The notes beneath the pieces were generated by a model, which worked only from the letters and a program-made list of their open reading frames with translations, had not been told where the DNA came from and did no database searches. Below, piece by piece: positions 11,533 through 24,086 of a stretch of DNA of 64,000 bases. The stretch is from contig JAZKJV010002956.1 of the NCBI GenBank assembly GCA_037367405.1, positions 62,001 through 126,000 of the forward strand, read 5' to 3'. The translations under genes and the position numbers were made by a program. The stretch's first letter is position 1; every line of letters begins with the position of its first letter. The DNA is from Ottelia alismoides. Lineage: Eukaryota > Streptophyta > Magnoliopsida > Alismatales > Hydrocharitaceae.

Positions 11533-13317
11533 GTTCACCAAATGTGGATGATTGTATTCCATTTTCCATCTACATATATAAAAAGATATGGACAAAAAAT
11601 CAAATGATAATAGTTTTAACGGTGTATACATGCCTTTTCCTCCTTCCACTAAATAAAAAATAGGAAAAAAAATAAAAAATACTTGTTTAATCTTGACATG
11701 AATGAAATATTGCAAAATATCGTGCTTGATATGCCTCTTATGAAATCCATTGAATACATGCCTCATGTGAAGAAAGGACTTAATAAAGCATGTACAAGAA
11801 AGCGTGAGCCACATAGAAACATACGTAAGACTTCAAACGATAAGAAGAATATTCTCACCATGGCTGCTAAGAAAGCCATCAACAACCTCCCAGCTATGAA
11901 GAATGACAACGGAGCACATTTGATCAGTGGCCCAATGTTTAAATAGGAGTTCGAGCACACGTTGCCCGATAGTGGGTTGTCTATCAACCTGTTACCATCA
12001 TAACTACTCACATAATTTGGGTTAGAACTTTCTTAAACCTACAAATATTATAATGCAATTTGTGGATAAATCAGTGAAGTTGCCTCAAGGCATGTTCGAA
12101 GATGTGGTTGCCAATATCCAACGGGATGCAATTCCATGTAGATTTTATTGTCTTGGACATGGGCACCTCGACACCTCTACTCCATACCACTATCATTCTT
12201 GGTCAACCTTTCCTTCGGGTAGCTGAAGTAGGAGTTGATATCGCACTAGAGAAATCATATTCCGCTTCAAAAGTGACAAAGTGATGATAGAGACCATTCT
12301 TGAACTAAATCCCATAAAATCAGTATCTAAGTTGAATGTTCTTAAATCTTAATTTCATGAGGACTATGATTTTTTTATCTAAGATCAAAGATAAATTTAT
12401 TTTTAGATTACAGAGAAACCCTAGAATTCATCTCCCCTGAGAAGGGATAGGAAAGCACAGTCCAACTAATCGATGTTTCTTAAGATGAGGATTTTCCTAA
12501 TGTTCCATTAGAAGAAGAAGAACAATACCCCTCACTTGAGAAGGAAGACTTCATTGTAAATCTATTTGATATTCTGAATGATTTAACTAAATTTCTAGAG
12601 GTAGATTGACAATAATTGAAAGAGCTTACACCCACGGTTGTTGTTGAAGTCACCGCTGAAGTTGTTCTCACTCTCCTATTCAAGCCATTGGCATCCAATA
12701 TGAAGTATACCTTCCAGTCTAGAGAATAAGACATATAACTGATAACAATTAATTCTTATTTTACCAAAGATTAAGAATCTAGTCTGATAGAGGTTCTTGA
12801 ACGCAATTGCATGGTGATAGGCTGGAAGATATCGGATGACCATGGCATCAATCCATCCCTGAAGAAGACATCAATCCCTCATGCTAATTCCAATTCAGAC
12901 TGAATCCAAGTCTCCAGGATGTTGTAATGAATGAAATTCAGAAATGGTACAATGTGTGATTCATTTATCCAAAATGCAACTCTATGTGGGTGATTCCCCA
13001 GAATGTAATTCCCAAGTAGTCTGGGATTTCCATACTTACCAATGATAAATGAGAGGATATTCTGACCAGAGTACTGACATACTGGCGAGTATGTGTTGAT
13101 TACATATTTCTCAACCTCGCAACCATGAAGGACCATTTTCCATTTCACTTCATGGACCATATTCTTGAGAGACTGTCCATGAAGGAATATTTCTACTTCC
13201 TCATCAGGTACTATGGATATAATAAACTTTCAACCACACTGAAGTCTAAGAGAAGACCACATTCAAGTGTCCTTTTGGGACGGTCGCTTTATGACGTATG
13301 TCGTTCAAGCTGCGTAA
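11533..13317 (+). pseudogene. Ath-D piece 1: Gag C-terminus, protease, start of reverse transcriptase
   Basis: Decayed central part of an Athila gag-pol on the + strand. From 11683 it matches Ath-A Gag-Pol just before the protease (EYMPHVKKGL, NNLPAMK). Near 11960 lies a protease active-site remnant with DSGLSINLLPS. The block at 12060-12240 matches the C-terminal protease region (PIILGRPFL-like). The block at 12480-12900 matches the linker and the start of RT, and 13125-13310 matches the RT segment KKDHFPLPFIDQVLERL. Many in-frame stops are present. It is bounded on the left by the Ath-B LTR and on the right by copia-2, and RT resumes at 23969. Confidence 0.85.
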
Positions 13318-13790
13318 TGAAGGATATGGTATTATCCTTAAGCGCATCATGGAAGCGTGATCGTCATATAAGATATGACGTATAACGACTAGTCGCACAA
13401 GTTGTTGTATGCAACGGAATTTAAAAAATTTTCATGGATGAAACAACATGATCCAAGAACGATTCTCGGATCGTTTCATCTAGAACCACAACAATTATAA
13501 CGGAATACCTCTTGAAGCGTGGTTGATCTAGTCTCTAAGAGAAGGGACCTCCTGTCTCAAGTCCGATTGTCGGAGAGGTCGCTTGAGAGCGTGGGGATGA
13601 ACCACGTGATCCTCGCAATCCAACAAGTTGATCCAAGCACGGTGAACTCCTTATCTCGTTGTATGAGATCGAACATCCTCTTCGTGAGCGTAGCACACCA
13701 AGAAGACGGAGAACTAAAGAACGTTGAAGCAGCGATGCGGTGGAGAAGGCAACGACGAGTCTCTCATCTAGGGTTAGGTGGATGTCCACC

Positions 13791-13796
<6 letters not shown>

Positions 13797-13828
<32 letters not shown>
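13797..13828. repeat. (GA)n microsatellite in the copia-2 3' LTR
   Basis: A GA run (CT in element sense) just downstream of the LTR TATA box, with a second short run at about 13849-13860. The 5' LTR has shorter runs at about 21921-21966. Confidence 0.85.
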
Positions 13829-13829
<1 letters not shown>

Positions 13830-13905
13830 GGCGTGTGAGAAGAACGAGAGAGAGAGAGAGTTGTGCTCCAAAATTGTATAGCCCTAGAGAGCATGATATG
13901 CCTCT

Positions 13906-13914
13906 CTATTTATA
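13906..13914 (-). promoter_or_regulatory. TATA box of the copia-2 3' LTR
   Basis: CTATAAATAG in element sense, same context as in copia-1 and in the copia-2 5' LTR. Confidence 0.7.
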
Positions 13915-15864
13915 GGGTTTTGGGATCCATGGATCTCAATCCATGGGACATATAAAATCAATGGATGAGATTGATTTATGTCAAATCCAATGGTCAAGAT
14001 TGTTGCTGGTTAAAGCCAACAATTTATGATTTAATTTAGATCAAATATATTTGATAAATCAAATACAATTTAATCTTAAATTAGATCAACCAAATAAGGA
14101 GAGAATCTACATGGAGATTGCATCTTCCATGTCAATCAAGGTGGACGGCCACCAATCCTAGTAGGACTTGGTAGCCCTCCACATGATTTCATGTGGAGGC
14201 AATCTCATGAAATCCCATGAGATTGCAAATCTCCTTGGAAATGTCCTTTATTATTTCCAACAACTTTTGTTGTGATTTATTCTTCAAAAATAATTCATAA
14301 TTAATTTTGAGAATATTGCAATCTTACCATTGGAAATTTGTGAATCATATTCACAACCCAAAACAAAATATAATTTACATTTTTCAATTAATTACACAAT
14401 GTGTATCCAATACACATTTATAGTTAATCAACAAATATAAATTTTATCTAGCTCTCTCTAATATATTATAAATCATATTTATAATATATTATGAATAATT
14501 AGATATTGCAATCCACATTATTCTTATCCAAAATAATTAAATCACATTTAATTATATTGGATAATTTCCACACACATCAAGATTATTAAATCACATCTAA
14601 TCATCAATTATTCAATGCTTAGATTTATGGAATTATACTTGAACCCCTTTAAGAATAATATGATTTCTCCACAGATACTTGGAGATAAGGACATGACGAT
14701 TGTATTGTTCCACGTAAAGTGACTTGGATGTTGAGATCACATTCAAATCCAGATCTCATGGACCTCCCACAGATGCTTGATCAAATGAAGACTGTAGACC
14801 TAATATTCTCATTGCATCTAAATCTTATTCAGATCAATGTCCAATACATGGACTAAGATTTGATCACTTCTCTATTGAGAGGAGTCACTAAAATCCAAAA
14901 CCTGTTTCACCACTCCCTCGGAATGGAAGCGTCATGGTTATACAAATGTTTATGATCACATCACCCTAAGGCATTCCCAATACTTGTACATCTTGCATAC
15001 TGGAAGACATATGATCATCCTGAAGATATAGATCACTTTATACTGTCATCTTCAAGGTTTGATCATTAAGTTTCTCAATTTTGGTCATTGGGAATTGGTA
15101 TAGATCATATCCTTTCCCAAAGCATATATCTTGCATTCAAATTCTTGTCATGCTTCCAAAGCATGGCGACCATGCATGGAATTTGATCAGTCCCAATACC
15201 TCTTGAGTGAGCTCATGTCTCTCGGTTCATAAGTGAACCTGTATGATCCCTTTGAGAGATCGTATTACTCATATGTCCTTACATGCACACCAGCTCGCCG
15301 GTGAATAGACCTTGGTTAGGTCATCAACCTATTGGTCTGCCAAATGTACACACTCAGACATATAGCAACACATCTGCCTCTGGTCAGAGGATGCATGCCT
15401 ATGTTGTGACAACATTCAACATAGGTCTTTGGTTATCTCGATCTCGTCAAGTCAGCACATTGACTCAACTAATCTGACACCTCTGAATCACTATTCCCAT
15501 GCAGAGGACCTGCATCAAGAGGTCGGTCAGATATCATTCTTATGAGAAAGGATTGCCATCTCCTACTCAGACTGGAGATCATCACTTAACAATCATTTGA
15601 TGATGCTTGATGAGTCATCTATCTAACTCCTTAGATATTCATCCAAGCATCAACCTCTTTGAATCAATCAATGATTCAACAACTATATGATCATCAAGTT
15701 GGCCACGGTACATAACCCTTATTGTACAAAGGGACCTTATAGTGCATTCATTCATTCAATCTCAGAAAGGGAGTGAAAAATAATCAATAAATTTCATTGA
15801 TAATTTATTTATTACAATAACATTTATTGTAGGAATGGTTCCTCCGGGGCTCACATTGCTAACA

Positions 15865-15873
15865 ATCTCCCAC
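15865..15873 (-). promoter_or_regulatory. polypurine tract of copia-2
   Basis: GTGGGAGAT in element sense, touching the 3' LTR start TGTTAGC. Identical to the tract of copia-1. It primes plus-strand DNA synthesis in this family. Confidence 0.8.
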
Positions 15874-15939
15874 TGGCCCTCAGAATCATTTAGGAACAAT
15901 CCTTAAACCCATACTCATTACATGCTGGTCGAAAACCTT

Positions 15940-18566
15940 CTATGTTAGAGGTTTGGTAAGAGGATCAACAACGTTGTCGGCAGAGGCCACCTTGGTGATG
16001 ATAATGTTACCATGCTTTTGTATTTCCAGAATGATGTGGTATTTCCTTTCCACGTGCTTGTTCTTAATGCCATCTGGGTTCCTTTTCCTGGGCAATGGCT
16101 CACATGTTATCGCAGAGTAACGGGATGGGAGTATCAGAGGAAAGTATGCTAAGCTCCGGGATGAACTTGCGCAACCATACCGCCTCCTTCGCAGCATCCG
16201 ATGCGGCAATGTACTCGGCTTCTGTTGTTGAATCTGCAGTAGTGTCCTGCTTCTTGCTTCTCCAGCTCACAGCACCACCATTCAACATGAATACAAACCC
16301 TGATGTCGACTTTCGATCATCAATATCCGATTGGAAGTCAGAATCTGTATATCCCAAGACTTGGAGATCACCATCTCCATAGACCAAGATGTAATCTTGC
16401 GTCCGTCTTAGATATTTGAATGTGTTCTTTACTGCATTCTAGTGTTATTCTCCATAGCTAGATTGGTAACGTCTTACCACTCCCACTGCATGGCAGATAT
16501 CTGGCCTAATACACATCATGGCATACATTAAGCTTCCTACAGCTGATGCATAAGGACATCCAGCCATGGCTTTCTTTTCCTTGACAGTTTGAGGAGCCAT
16601 TCCTTTAGACAGGGGGATACCATGTCTTAAGGGTAGGATTCCTTTTCTTGGAACTATCCATACGGAATCGTTCAAGAATCTTCTTAATGTATCCATGTTG
16701 TGACAATCCCCAAATCCTCTTTTCTCGGTTTCTGAACAACTTCAGGCCTAAGATGTTAGAGGCTTCTCCAAGATCTTTCATCTCAAAGGTATGGGATAGC
16801 CATGTCTTCACACTGGTCATCATCCCTGAATCATTCCCAATGATAAGGATGTCATCTACGTAATGCACGATGAACACAACGGCGCTCCCACTAAGCTTCT
16901 TGTAAACACAAGGTTCATCAGGATTCTGCACAAAATCATAACTCTTTACGGTTTCGTCAAATATTATGTTCCAGCTACGAAAAGCTTGCTTGAGCCCATA
17001 GATGGATTTCTTCAGCTTGCATACTTTGCCATCTTCAATTATGAAGCCCTGGGGCTGCTCCATGTAGATATCCTCCTCGAGGTATCCATTGAGGAAAGCC
17101 GTCTTGACGTCCATCTGCCAGATGTCATAGTCAAGGTACGTAGCTATAGCTAGCAGTGTCCTGATGGATTTAAGCATAGCCATAGGAGAGAACGTCTTAT
17201 CATAATCGATGCCTTCTCTCTACGTGTAGCCCTTGGCTATGAGCCGTGCCTTGAAAGTCTCTACTTTCCCATCAGGTCCCCTTTTTCTCTTAAAGATCCA
17301 TTTACACCCAATGGGTTTTACACCTTTAGGTGGATCCTCTAGGGTCCATACACCATTCTTATGCATGGAGTCAATCTCTGACTTCATTGCGAGCATCCAT
17401 CTATCCATGTCATGATCCGCAAGTGCTTCATCAAATGAAGTAGGATCAATGTCAGCCTCACTTAACACATGGAATCCATACATTTCAGGTGGTGCAACCA
17501 CAATCGAACTCCTTCGACGAGGTATGGGTGTTTCATCTTCATTTATCTCTTCAGTTTCTGGTCTAGGAAGATCAAAATCCTCAGGGGATTCAATGAGTTC
17601 CTCTACTTCATTTTTGTCTTGACCTTTAAAAAAATCATCCTCCAGAAACTTCACATCTCTAGAGACAGAAACCTTTTGGGTCTCATGGTCATAGAGTTGG
17701 TATCCAATACCATCTTTAACATACCCAATGAAGTAATACTCCCGAGTGCGAGATTCTTTCTTACTTGCGTCCACGTTCTTAGCATGAACCAAGCAACCCC
17801 AAACCCTTAAGTGAATAACACTAGGTTTGGTTCCATACCATAGCTCATTAGGAGTCTTAGGCACATATTTGCTAGGAATCTTATTCAGGATATAAATTGC
17901 AGTCTCTACTGCATATCCCCAGAAACTAAGAGGCAAATGTGCTTTGCTCATCATTGAATGGACCATGTCCATGATGGTCCTGTTGTGTATTTCAGCAACA
18001 CCATTAAGTTGGGGAGTTCCAGGAGGAGTGAGATTGGAAACAATTCCATTCTCCTTAAGGTATTCCTTGAATTCTTCTGAGATGTACTCGCCACCTCGAT
18101 CAGATCGAATCCGTTTAATCTTCCTATCGGTTTGATTCTCAACCAAAGGCTTGAACTCTTTGAACTTTTCAAAGGTTTCAGATTTATGATGTAATAGGAA
18201 GACAAACCCGTATCGCGAATGGTCATCAATAAACATCAAATAATATCTATATCCATTTTGAGTCGCGGTACTGAAGGGACCACATACATCGGTACGTATT
18301 AGGTCTATAATACCTTCGCATCTTGTAACCTTGTTACAAAAAGGCATCCTAGTTATTTTGCCTCTAATACAATGTTCATAGGTAGGCAGAGATTGAACCT
18401 GCAGAAAATCTAAAGGTCCATCCTTTATCAATATGTTGATCCTATCAACAGACAAATGACCAAGCCTTTGATGCCAAATCATATTCGAATGATTTTTATT
18501 CTCCCTGGATCTTTTATGGTTTTTATTAGTGGTAGTAACATTGATGACATGCTCATAAATGGACAA
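15940..18566 (-). pseudogene. copia-2 pol: integrase, reverse transcriptase, RNase H with few disruptions
   Basis: A long open stretch (18566-17220, 448 codons) carries the integrase: zinc-finger histidines H32 and H37 and Cys66, but Tyr63 where the first cysteine is expected. The catalytic triad D93, D156, E192 (D-D35-E spacing) is intact. The RT N-terminus follows (CKWIFKRKRGPDGKVETFKA). One in-frame TAG at 17220-17222 interrupts the frame. RT continues in the same frame (17183-16605) with YVDD at residues 108-111 of that segment. A frameshift near 16640 leads to the RT C-terminus (16696-16445). RNase H follows at 16387-16100 (GYTDSDF, EAEYIAAS, CDN), then a last frameshift to the ADNVVDPLTKPL end near 15940. 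It sits directly upstream of the polypurine tract. Confidence 0.9.
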
Positions 18567-18805
18567 TTCACAGAATCCACTAGAAGTTAAAATACCATCT
18601 GCAATATATTTATCATAATGATTTATGACTAATTTATTACAGAAAAGGAATGAATATCCACTTCTAACTAGCTTAGATACATATAGTAAATTCCTTCTAA
18701 CATCAGGTACATAATAACATTTTTAAATACTAGGACTCTACCACTAGATAATGACTGTCGACAAGTCCCGACGGCGACTGCTGCAACATTTGCTTCAGAT
18801 CCCAT

Positions 18806-19775
18806 CTAGATGACTATCTCCCTTTCCTCAAGATTTCTAGTTTCCTGAAACAAATGCAACAAATTGCATACATAAACATAAGCACCATAATCTACAACCC
18901 AACTTCCTTCTCGTCCAACGAGAAAGCTAGTTTCAATAATGAAAGTAGATTTCATACCTGCTGGGGCTTTACCTTTGTCTAACGACTTCAGGTATTCCGG
19001 CCAATTACGCCTCCAGTGCCCTAGCTTTTTGCAGTGGTGACAAACGTCGGATTTCTTCGATTCTATTAGTGTGGATGCACTAGAAGATGAGCCAACTCCT
19101 TGACTCTTCTTCTTTCTCTTCTGGGCCGGGCCCTTCCGAGAACCTTGCTTCCGACCGTGCTTCTCTTTGGCCTGTGCAACCATTGCACTGCTAGCGGGAC
19201 CATCTTTCTTCATTACATCTTCTGCAAACTTTAATGCAGCAAGAAGACCAGTGTTGGACAAGTCCAACTTGTTCACGTGGAATGAAACCACAAAATTATT
19301 GGAAGACATGGGCGAAGACAGTAGAATGAAGTTAGCTTGCATGTTTGCATCCATATTTGCCCCAAGAGTCTCCAGTTTAGACAAGTACCCAAACATTTTT
19401 AGTACATGTTCTCGAACCGATGTTCCTTTCTGCATCTTGCAGCGAATGAGTTCATTCATAATATTGTACACCAAACATATCTTTCAGATTTTGCATTATC
19501 TCCTGGAATGTGCTCATCTCCACATATTGCTTTTGAAGAACATTGGAGAGAGAACCCAGGATATAACATCTAGCCAAGACATGATCTTCATCATACTTGT
19601 CATTGTATGCTTTTTCTTCCTTGGATTTAGGTCTTTCATGCTTGTCCATGGAGAGCACATAACTTATGCGCTCAACAGAAGGAACTAGCTCCAAATTACA
19701 GATCCAATCCGAGTAATTTGGATCGATCAATTGGTTGACCTCAAGAAGCCTGCTTAGTGGGTTCAAAGACTTCAT
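18806..19775 (-). pseudogene. copia-2 gag and protease start
   Basis: Gag of the UBN2 type common in plant copia elements. The start at 19775 (MKSLNPLSRLLEVNQ) opens a 107-codon stretch to 19452; a 1-base shift near 19465 then moves the rest to the frame 19474-18806 (222 codons). This second part has a CCHC zinc knuckle, CHHCKKLGHWRRNW, in which the last cysteine is Trp. The protease start follows with VVDYGA where DSGA is expected. Stops separate it from the integrase frame that begins at 18566; the 240 bp between hold the decayed protease and Gag-Pol linker. Both changes would disable Gag RNA binding and protein processing. Confidence 0.88.
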
Positions 19776-21497
19776 TTTATGAAATTAAGAATGCACTATA
19801 TTAGAACATATAATCATATATATTCAAATTCATTATGTTTGATTAAGGCATTTTAAATCAAATTGTTCTTGCTCTGTCAACTTTGAATGTTTATTCCCCT
19901 AATCACTTTCAAAGTAAGAGATATACTTACCGTTATATCTCAAGCAAGAACTGGGATCTCCTCCTTATCTTTGTCATGTCCCAATAATATGAGAACCTAT
20001 GACTCCAATAAAGAGAAGCAGGAACACATTCCGCCTTGCAAGTCCAACTTGCATTTCCCAATTCGGTCTTTAATACCCGAGCCCACCACTCCTAAGGTGA
20101 TGATGACCTGTCATTAATTGAACCAACCGTCAATAGGAATACAACTTGCTATGCGCAATCCAATATCGTCCTAATAATTTGAGGACCTGATATTGGGGTC
20201 ACTAGGCATACGTCCTTACTCTTTCGAGAAGCGACGAGCCCGCTCCAAATGGATTGTATGCAGGAGCTGTCACTTCGGACATGCGTCTCCTATGTCCAAT
20301 ATCTGGCGACGGAACCCTTCGTCTTGACGGAAGACCATGGATGTCACTTATGTGATCCTCCACCACATATTCAAATTTTAATTAAATATTATGAATCATA
20401 TTCATACAATTAATTCTTCCAAAAGAAAATAACAACTCTATTCATAATAGAATGTTTCAATTGAACATAATTAACTTAATCATATTAAATTAATTATCAA
20501 TCCAATTTAATCAACAAACTCAATTGTTTTACTTGAATATATACATATGGTATTATCTCAAAGTACATATTGATTTGAATTTTAATAATTAAAAAATACA
20601 TCTTGATTTTATCCGGCATTATCGAGTCCCTACCCCGCTAGTACCGATGAGAGTGGGACGGATCACATATGCTGCAACCCGCTACCCCAATGCTCTCCGA
20701 CTAGACACCATATCCACCTCATGTAAGAATAATGCCAGATAGATCAATTTGTACTTGAAATGATCATCAATTTTTCAACCAAAATTATACCATAGAATAA
20801 TAATCGAAATATTTTTTTATTATAATGAAATTTGCTACAAAAATTCCCAATCCTATTCAAGCATCAAGTTTGATGATTGTGTTTCCAATTATGATTTAGA
20901 TCAAATCTAATCAATTAATTGGTTGAGGCCAAGTCAATTAAGGAAATAACCATCTTCCAATATTTCACAAAAAAATTCCATAATTATTTCATGAAATTAA
21001 CAACTAATTTCACTAATTGACAATCACATGGTTCTTGATTAGGACTGTAATTTCAGTAGTGACCCCTACGCACTCAAATTAAAATATCTTAATTAATTTA
21101 AATCCAAATTAGACAAACTCAATTTTCAAAGATTGCTAACTCGATTTAGGACAGAATCCATATGATATTTCACGCATTTAGAGGCGTATAAAGCCAGTAA
21201 TTAACACATTAATCATGTTAAGATTCGTAGTTCCCGCAACAGTGAATACACGTTCATTAAAACAACCATGTCTCGAGCAAACGGAATCCAAATTACACAA
21301 ACTCAGATCATATGGTTTTCTTATTTAATGGGGAACAAAATGTAAGTGATTAATTCGTGTTTAAATATTTTAAACGATGCCGAATTTATTCACTAAATAG
21401 ATCTTCGAAAAATCAAATGAGACAAAAAAACTTTCGCGACCTCATCAAACCCAAGTCGTCATAGGTTTGCGAATCGTATCTGAAACCTCTGACCTAA
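19776..21497 (-). other. untranslated leader of copia-2
   Basis: About 1.7 kb between primer site and gag. The segment 19900-20330 is shared with the leader of copia-1 at the window start. I see no conserved frame; the 76-codon frame at 19887-20117 is on the opposite strand. Confidence 0.65.
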
Positions 21498-21510
21498 GGC
21501 TCTGATACCA
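21498..21510 (-). promoter_or_regulatory. primer binding site for initiator tRNA-Met
   Basis: TGGTATCAGAGCC in element sense, two bases from the LTR end. This matches the 3' end of plant initiator tRNA-Met, the usual primer of copia elements. Confidence 0.92.
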
Positions 21511-21512
21511 CT

Positions 21513-23968
21513 TGGAGGAAATGATATTATCCTCAAGAGCGGAATTTAAAAAATTTTCATGCGATGAAACCACATGATCCAAGAACAATTCTCAGATCGT
21601 TTCATCTAGAAAAACAACAAGTATAACGGAATACCTCTTGAAGCGTGGTTGATCTAGTCTCTAAGAGAAGAGACCTCCTGTCTCAAGTTCGATTGTCGAA
21701 GTGGTCGCTTGCGAGCGCGGGGATGAACCGCATGATCCTCGAAATCCAACAAGTTGATCCAAGCACGGCGAACCCCTGATATCGTCGTACGAGATCGAAC
21801 ATCCTCTTCATAAGCGTAGCACTCCAAGAAGATTGAGAACCGAAGATCGTCGAAGCAGCGGCACCATGGCGAAGGCGACGATGAGTCTCTCCTCTAGGGT
21901 TTGGTGGACGACCACCAAGAAAGAGAGAGAGAGAGAGAGTTGGCATGTGAGAAGAATGAGAGAGAGAGATGTGCTCCAAAATTGCATAGCCCTAGAGAGC
22001 ATGGTATGCCTCTCTATTTATAGGGTTTTGGGATCCATGGATCTTAATCCATGGGACATATAAAATCAATGGATGAGATTGATTTATGTCCAATCCAATG
22101 GTCAAGATCGTTGTTGGTAAAAGCCAACAATTTATGATTTAATTTAGATCAAATATATTTGATAAATCAAATAGAATTTAATTCCAAATTAGATCAACCA
22201 AATAAGAAGAGAATCAGCATGGAGATTGCATCTCCCATGTCAATCAAGGTGGACGACCACCAATCCATGTAGGACTTGGTTGCCGTCCACATGATTTCAT
22301 GTGGAGGCAATCTCATGAAATCCCATGAGATTGCAAATCTCCAGAGAAATCTCCTTTATTATTTCCAACAAATTTTGTTGTGATTTATTCTTCAAAAATA
22401 ATTCATAATTAATTTTGAGAATATTGCAGTCTTACCATATGAATTTTGTGAATCATACTAACAACCCAAAACAAAATATAATTTACATTTTCAATTAATT
22501 ACATAATGTGTATCCAATACACACTAATAATTAATCAACAAATATAAATTATAATTAGCTCTCTCTAATACATTATAAATCATATTTATAATATATTATG
22601 AAAAATTGGATTTTGCTATCGACATTATTCTTACCCACAATAATTAAATCACATTTAATTATATTGGATAATTTCCACAAACATCAAGATGATTAAATCA
22701 CATTTAATCATCAATTCTTCAGTGCTTAGATTTATGGAATATTCTTGAACCCCGTCAAGAATAATGCGATTTCTCTGCAAATACTTGGATATAAGGACAA
22801 GGCGATTGTATTGTTCCACGTATAGTGACTTGGATGTTGAGATCACATCTCAAATCCAGATCTCATGGATTTCCCATAGATGCTTGATCAAATCAAGACC
22901 GTAGACCTAATATTCTCATTGCATCTGAATCTTATTCAGATCAATGTCCAATACATGGACTAAGATTAGGTCACTTCTCTATTGAGAGAAGTCACTAAAA
23001 TCCAAACCTGTTTCATCACTCCCTCGGAATGGAAGCGTCATGGCTATACAATCGTTTATGATCACATCACCCTCAGGTATTCCCAATACCTGTACATCCT
23101 GCATACTAGAAGAACTGTGATCATCTTGAAGATATAGATCACTCTTATATTGTCATCTTCAGGGTTTGATCATTAAGTTTCTCAATCTTGTTCATTGGGA
23201 ATTGGTATAGATCATATGCTTTCCCAAAGCATATATCTTACATTCAAATTCATGTCATGCTTCAAAGCATGACGACCATGCATGGAATTTGATCAGTCCC
23301 AATACCTCATGAGTGAGCTCATGTCTCCCAGTTCATAAGTTAACCTGTGTGATCCCTTTGAGAGATCGTATTACTCATATGTCCTTACATGCACACCAGC
23401 TCGCCGGTGTATAGACATTGGTTAGGTTAGCAACCTATTGGTCTGCCAAAGGTACACACTCAGACATATAGCAACACATATGTCTCTGGTCAGAGGATGC
23501 ATGCCTATACTGTGACAGCATTCAACATAGGTCTTTGATTATCTCGATCATCAAGTCAACCCATTGACTCAACTAATCTGACACCTCCGAATCACTATTC
23601 CCATGCAGAGGACCTACATCAAGAGGTCGATCAGATATCAGTCATATGAGAAAGGATTGCCATCTCCTACTCAGACTGGAGATCATCACTTGATAATCAT
23701 TTAATGATGCTTGATGAGTCCTCTATCTAACTCATTAGATATTCATCCAAGCATCAACCTCTATGATTCAATAAATGAATCAATAGCTGTATGATCATCA
23801 AGTTGGCCATGGTACATAACCCTTATTGTACAGAGGGACCTTATAGTGCATTCATTCAATCAATCTCAGAAAGGGAGTGAAAAATAATCAATAACTTTCA
23901 TTAATAATTTTATTATTACAATAACATTTATTGTAGGAATGGTTCGCCCGAGGCTCACATTGCTAACA
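21513..23968 (-). repeat. 5' LTR of copia-2
   Basis: 2456 bp, from TGTTAGCAATG (element sense, at 23968) to TTTCCTCCA (at 21513), next to the primer site. It lacks the palindrome-bearing segment of the 3' LTR; the junction reads CCGCTCTTGAGG in element sense. TATA box at 22014-22023. No gene inside. Confidence 0.9.
22014..22023 (-). promoter_or_regulatory. TATA box of the copia-2 5' LTR
   Basis: CTATAAATAG in element sense, same position within the LTR as in the 3' copy. This would be the promoter of the element's genomic RNA. Confidence 0.72.
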
Positions 23969-24086
23969 TGTTATGCCCCCACTACATTCCAAAAAAGTAT
24001 TCTATCTATATTTGAAAAAATGATGGACAATTTCCTTGATGTTTTCACGGATGTTTTTTCGATCTACAAGGATTCTTTTAATTAGC
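23969..24086 (+). pseudogene. Ath-D piece 2: 118-bp fragment of reverse transcriptase
   Basis: Aligns with Ath-A 34035-34150, covering the region from before the catalytic motif to just after it. Where Ath-A has VFMDDFSVYG the fragment reads as VFTDVFSIY, so both the Met and the second Asp of the active site are lost. It is bounded by copia-2 on the left and by Ath-A on the right. Confidence 0.85.
24082..24086. repeat. target-site duplication of Ath-A, left copy (TTAGC)
   Basis: TTAGC directly precedes the LTR start TGATGAATCT and recurs at 42616-42620, directly after the LTR end. Five bases is the usual duplication length for Ty3/gypsy integrases. Confidence 0.95.

Larger units (their letters stand above)
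13318..15864 (-). repeat. 3' LTR of copia-2
   Basis: 2547 bp, running in element sense from TGTTAGCAATGTGAGCC (at 15864) to ATATCCTTCA (at 13318). It is 91 bp longer than the 5' LTR, chiefly because it keeps a segment of about 70-90 bp near its end (about 13343-13412) with a palindrome and a hairpin. It contains a TATA box at 13906-13914 and GA repeats at 13797-13860. No gene inside. Confidence 0.9.
13318..23968 (-). mobile_element. copia-2: complete but inactivated Ty1/copia element
   Basis: A 10.65-kb Ty1/copia element on the - strand: 5' LTR 21513-23968, primer site 21498-21510, leader, gag, pol in the copia order (protease, integrase, RT, RNase H), polypurine tract, 3' LTR 13318-15864. 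It is inserted in the RT gene of Ath-D. The flanking pentamers CGTAA (13313-13317) and TGTTA (23969-23973) look like one target duplication in which each copy has since changed at one site; the equivalent Ath-A site reads TGCAA. In the stretches I aligned by eye the two LTRs differ at roughly one site in ten, so it is far older than Ath-A. Confidence 0.9.
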
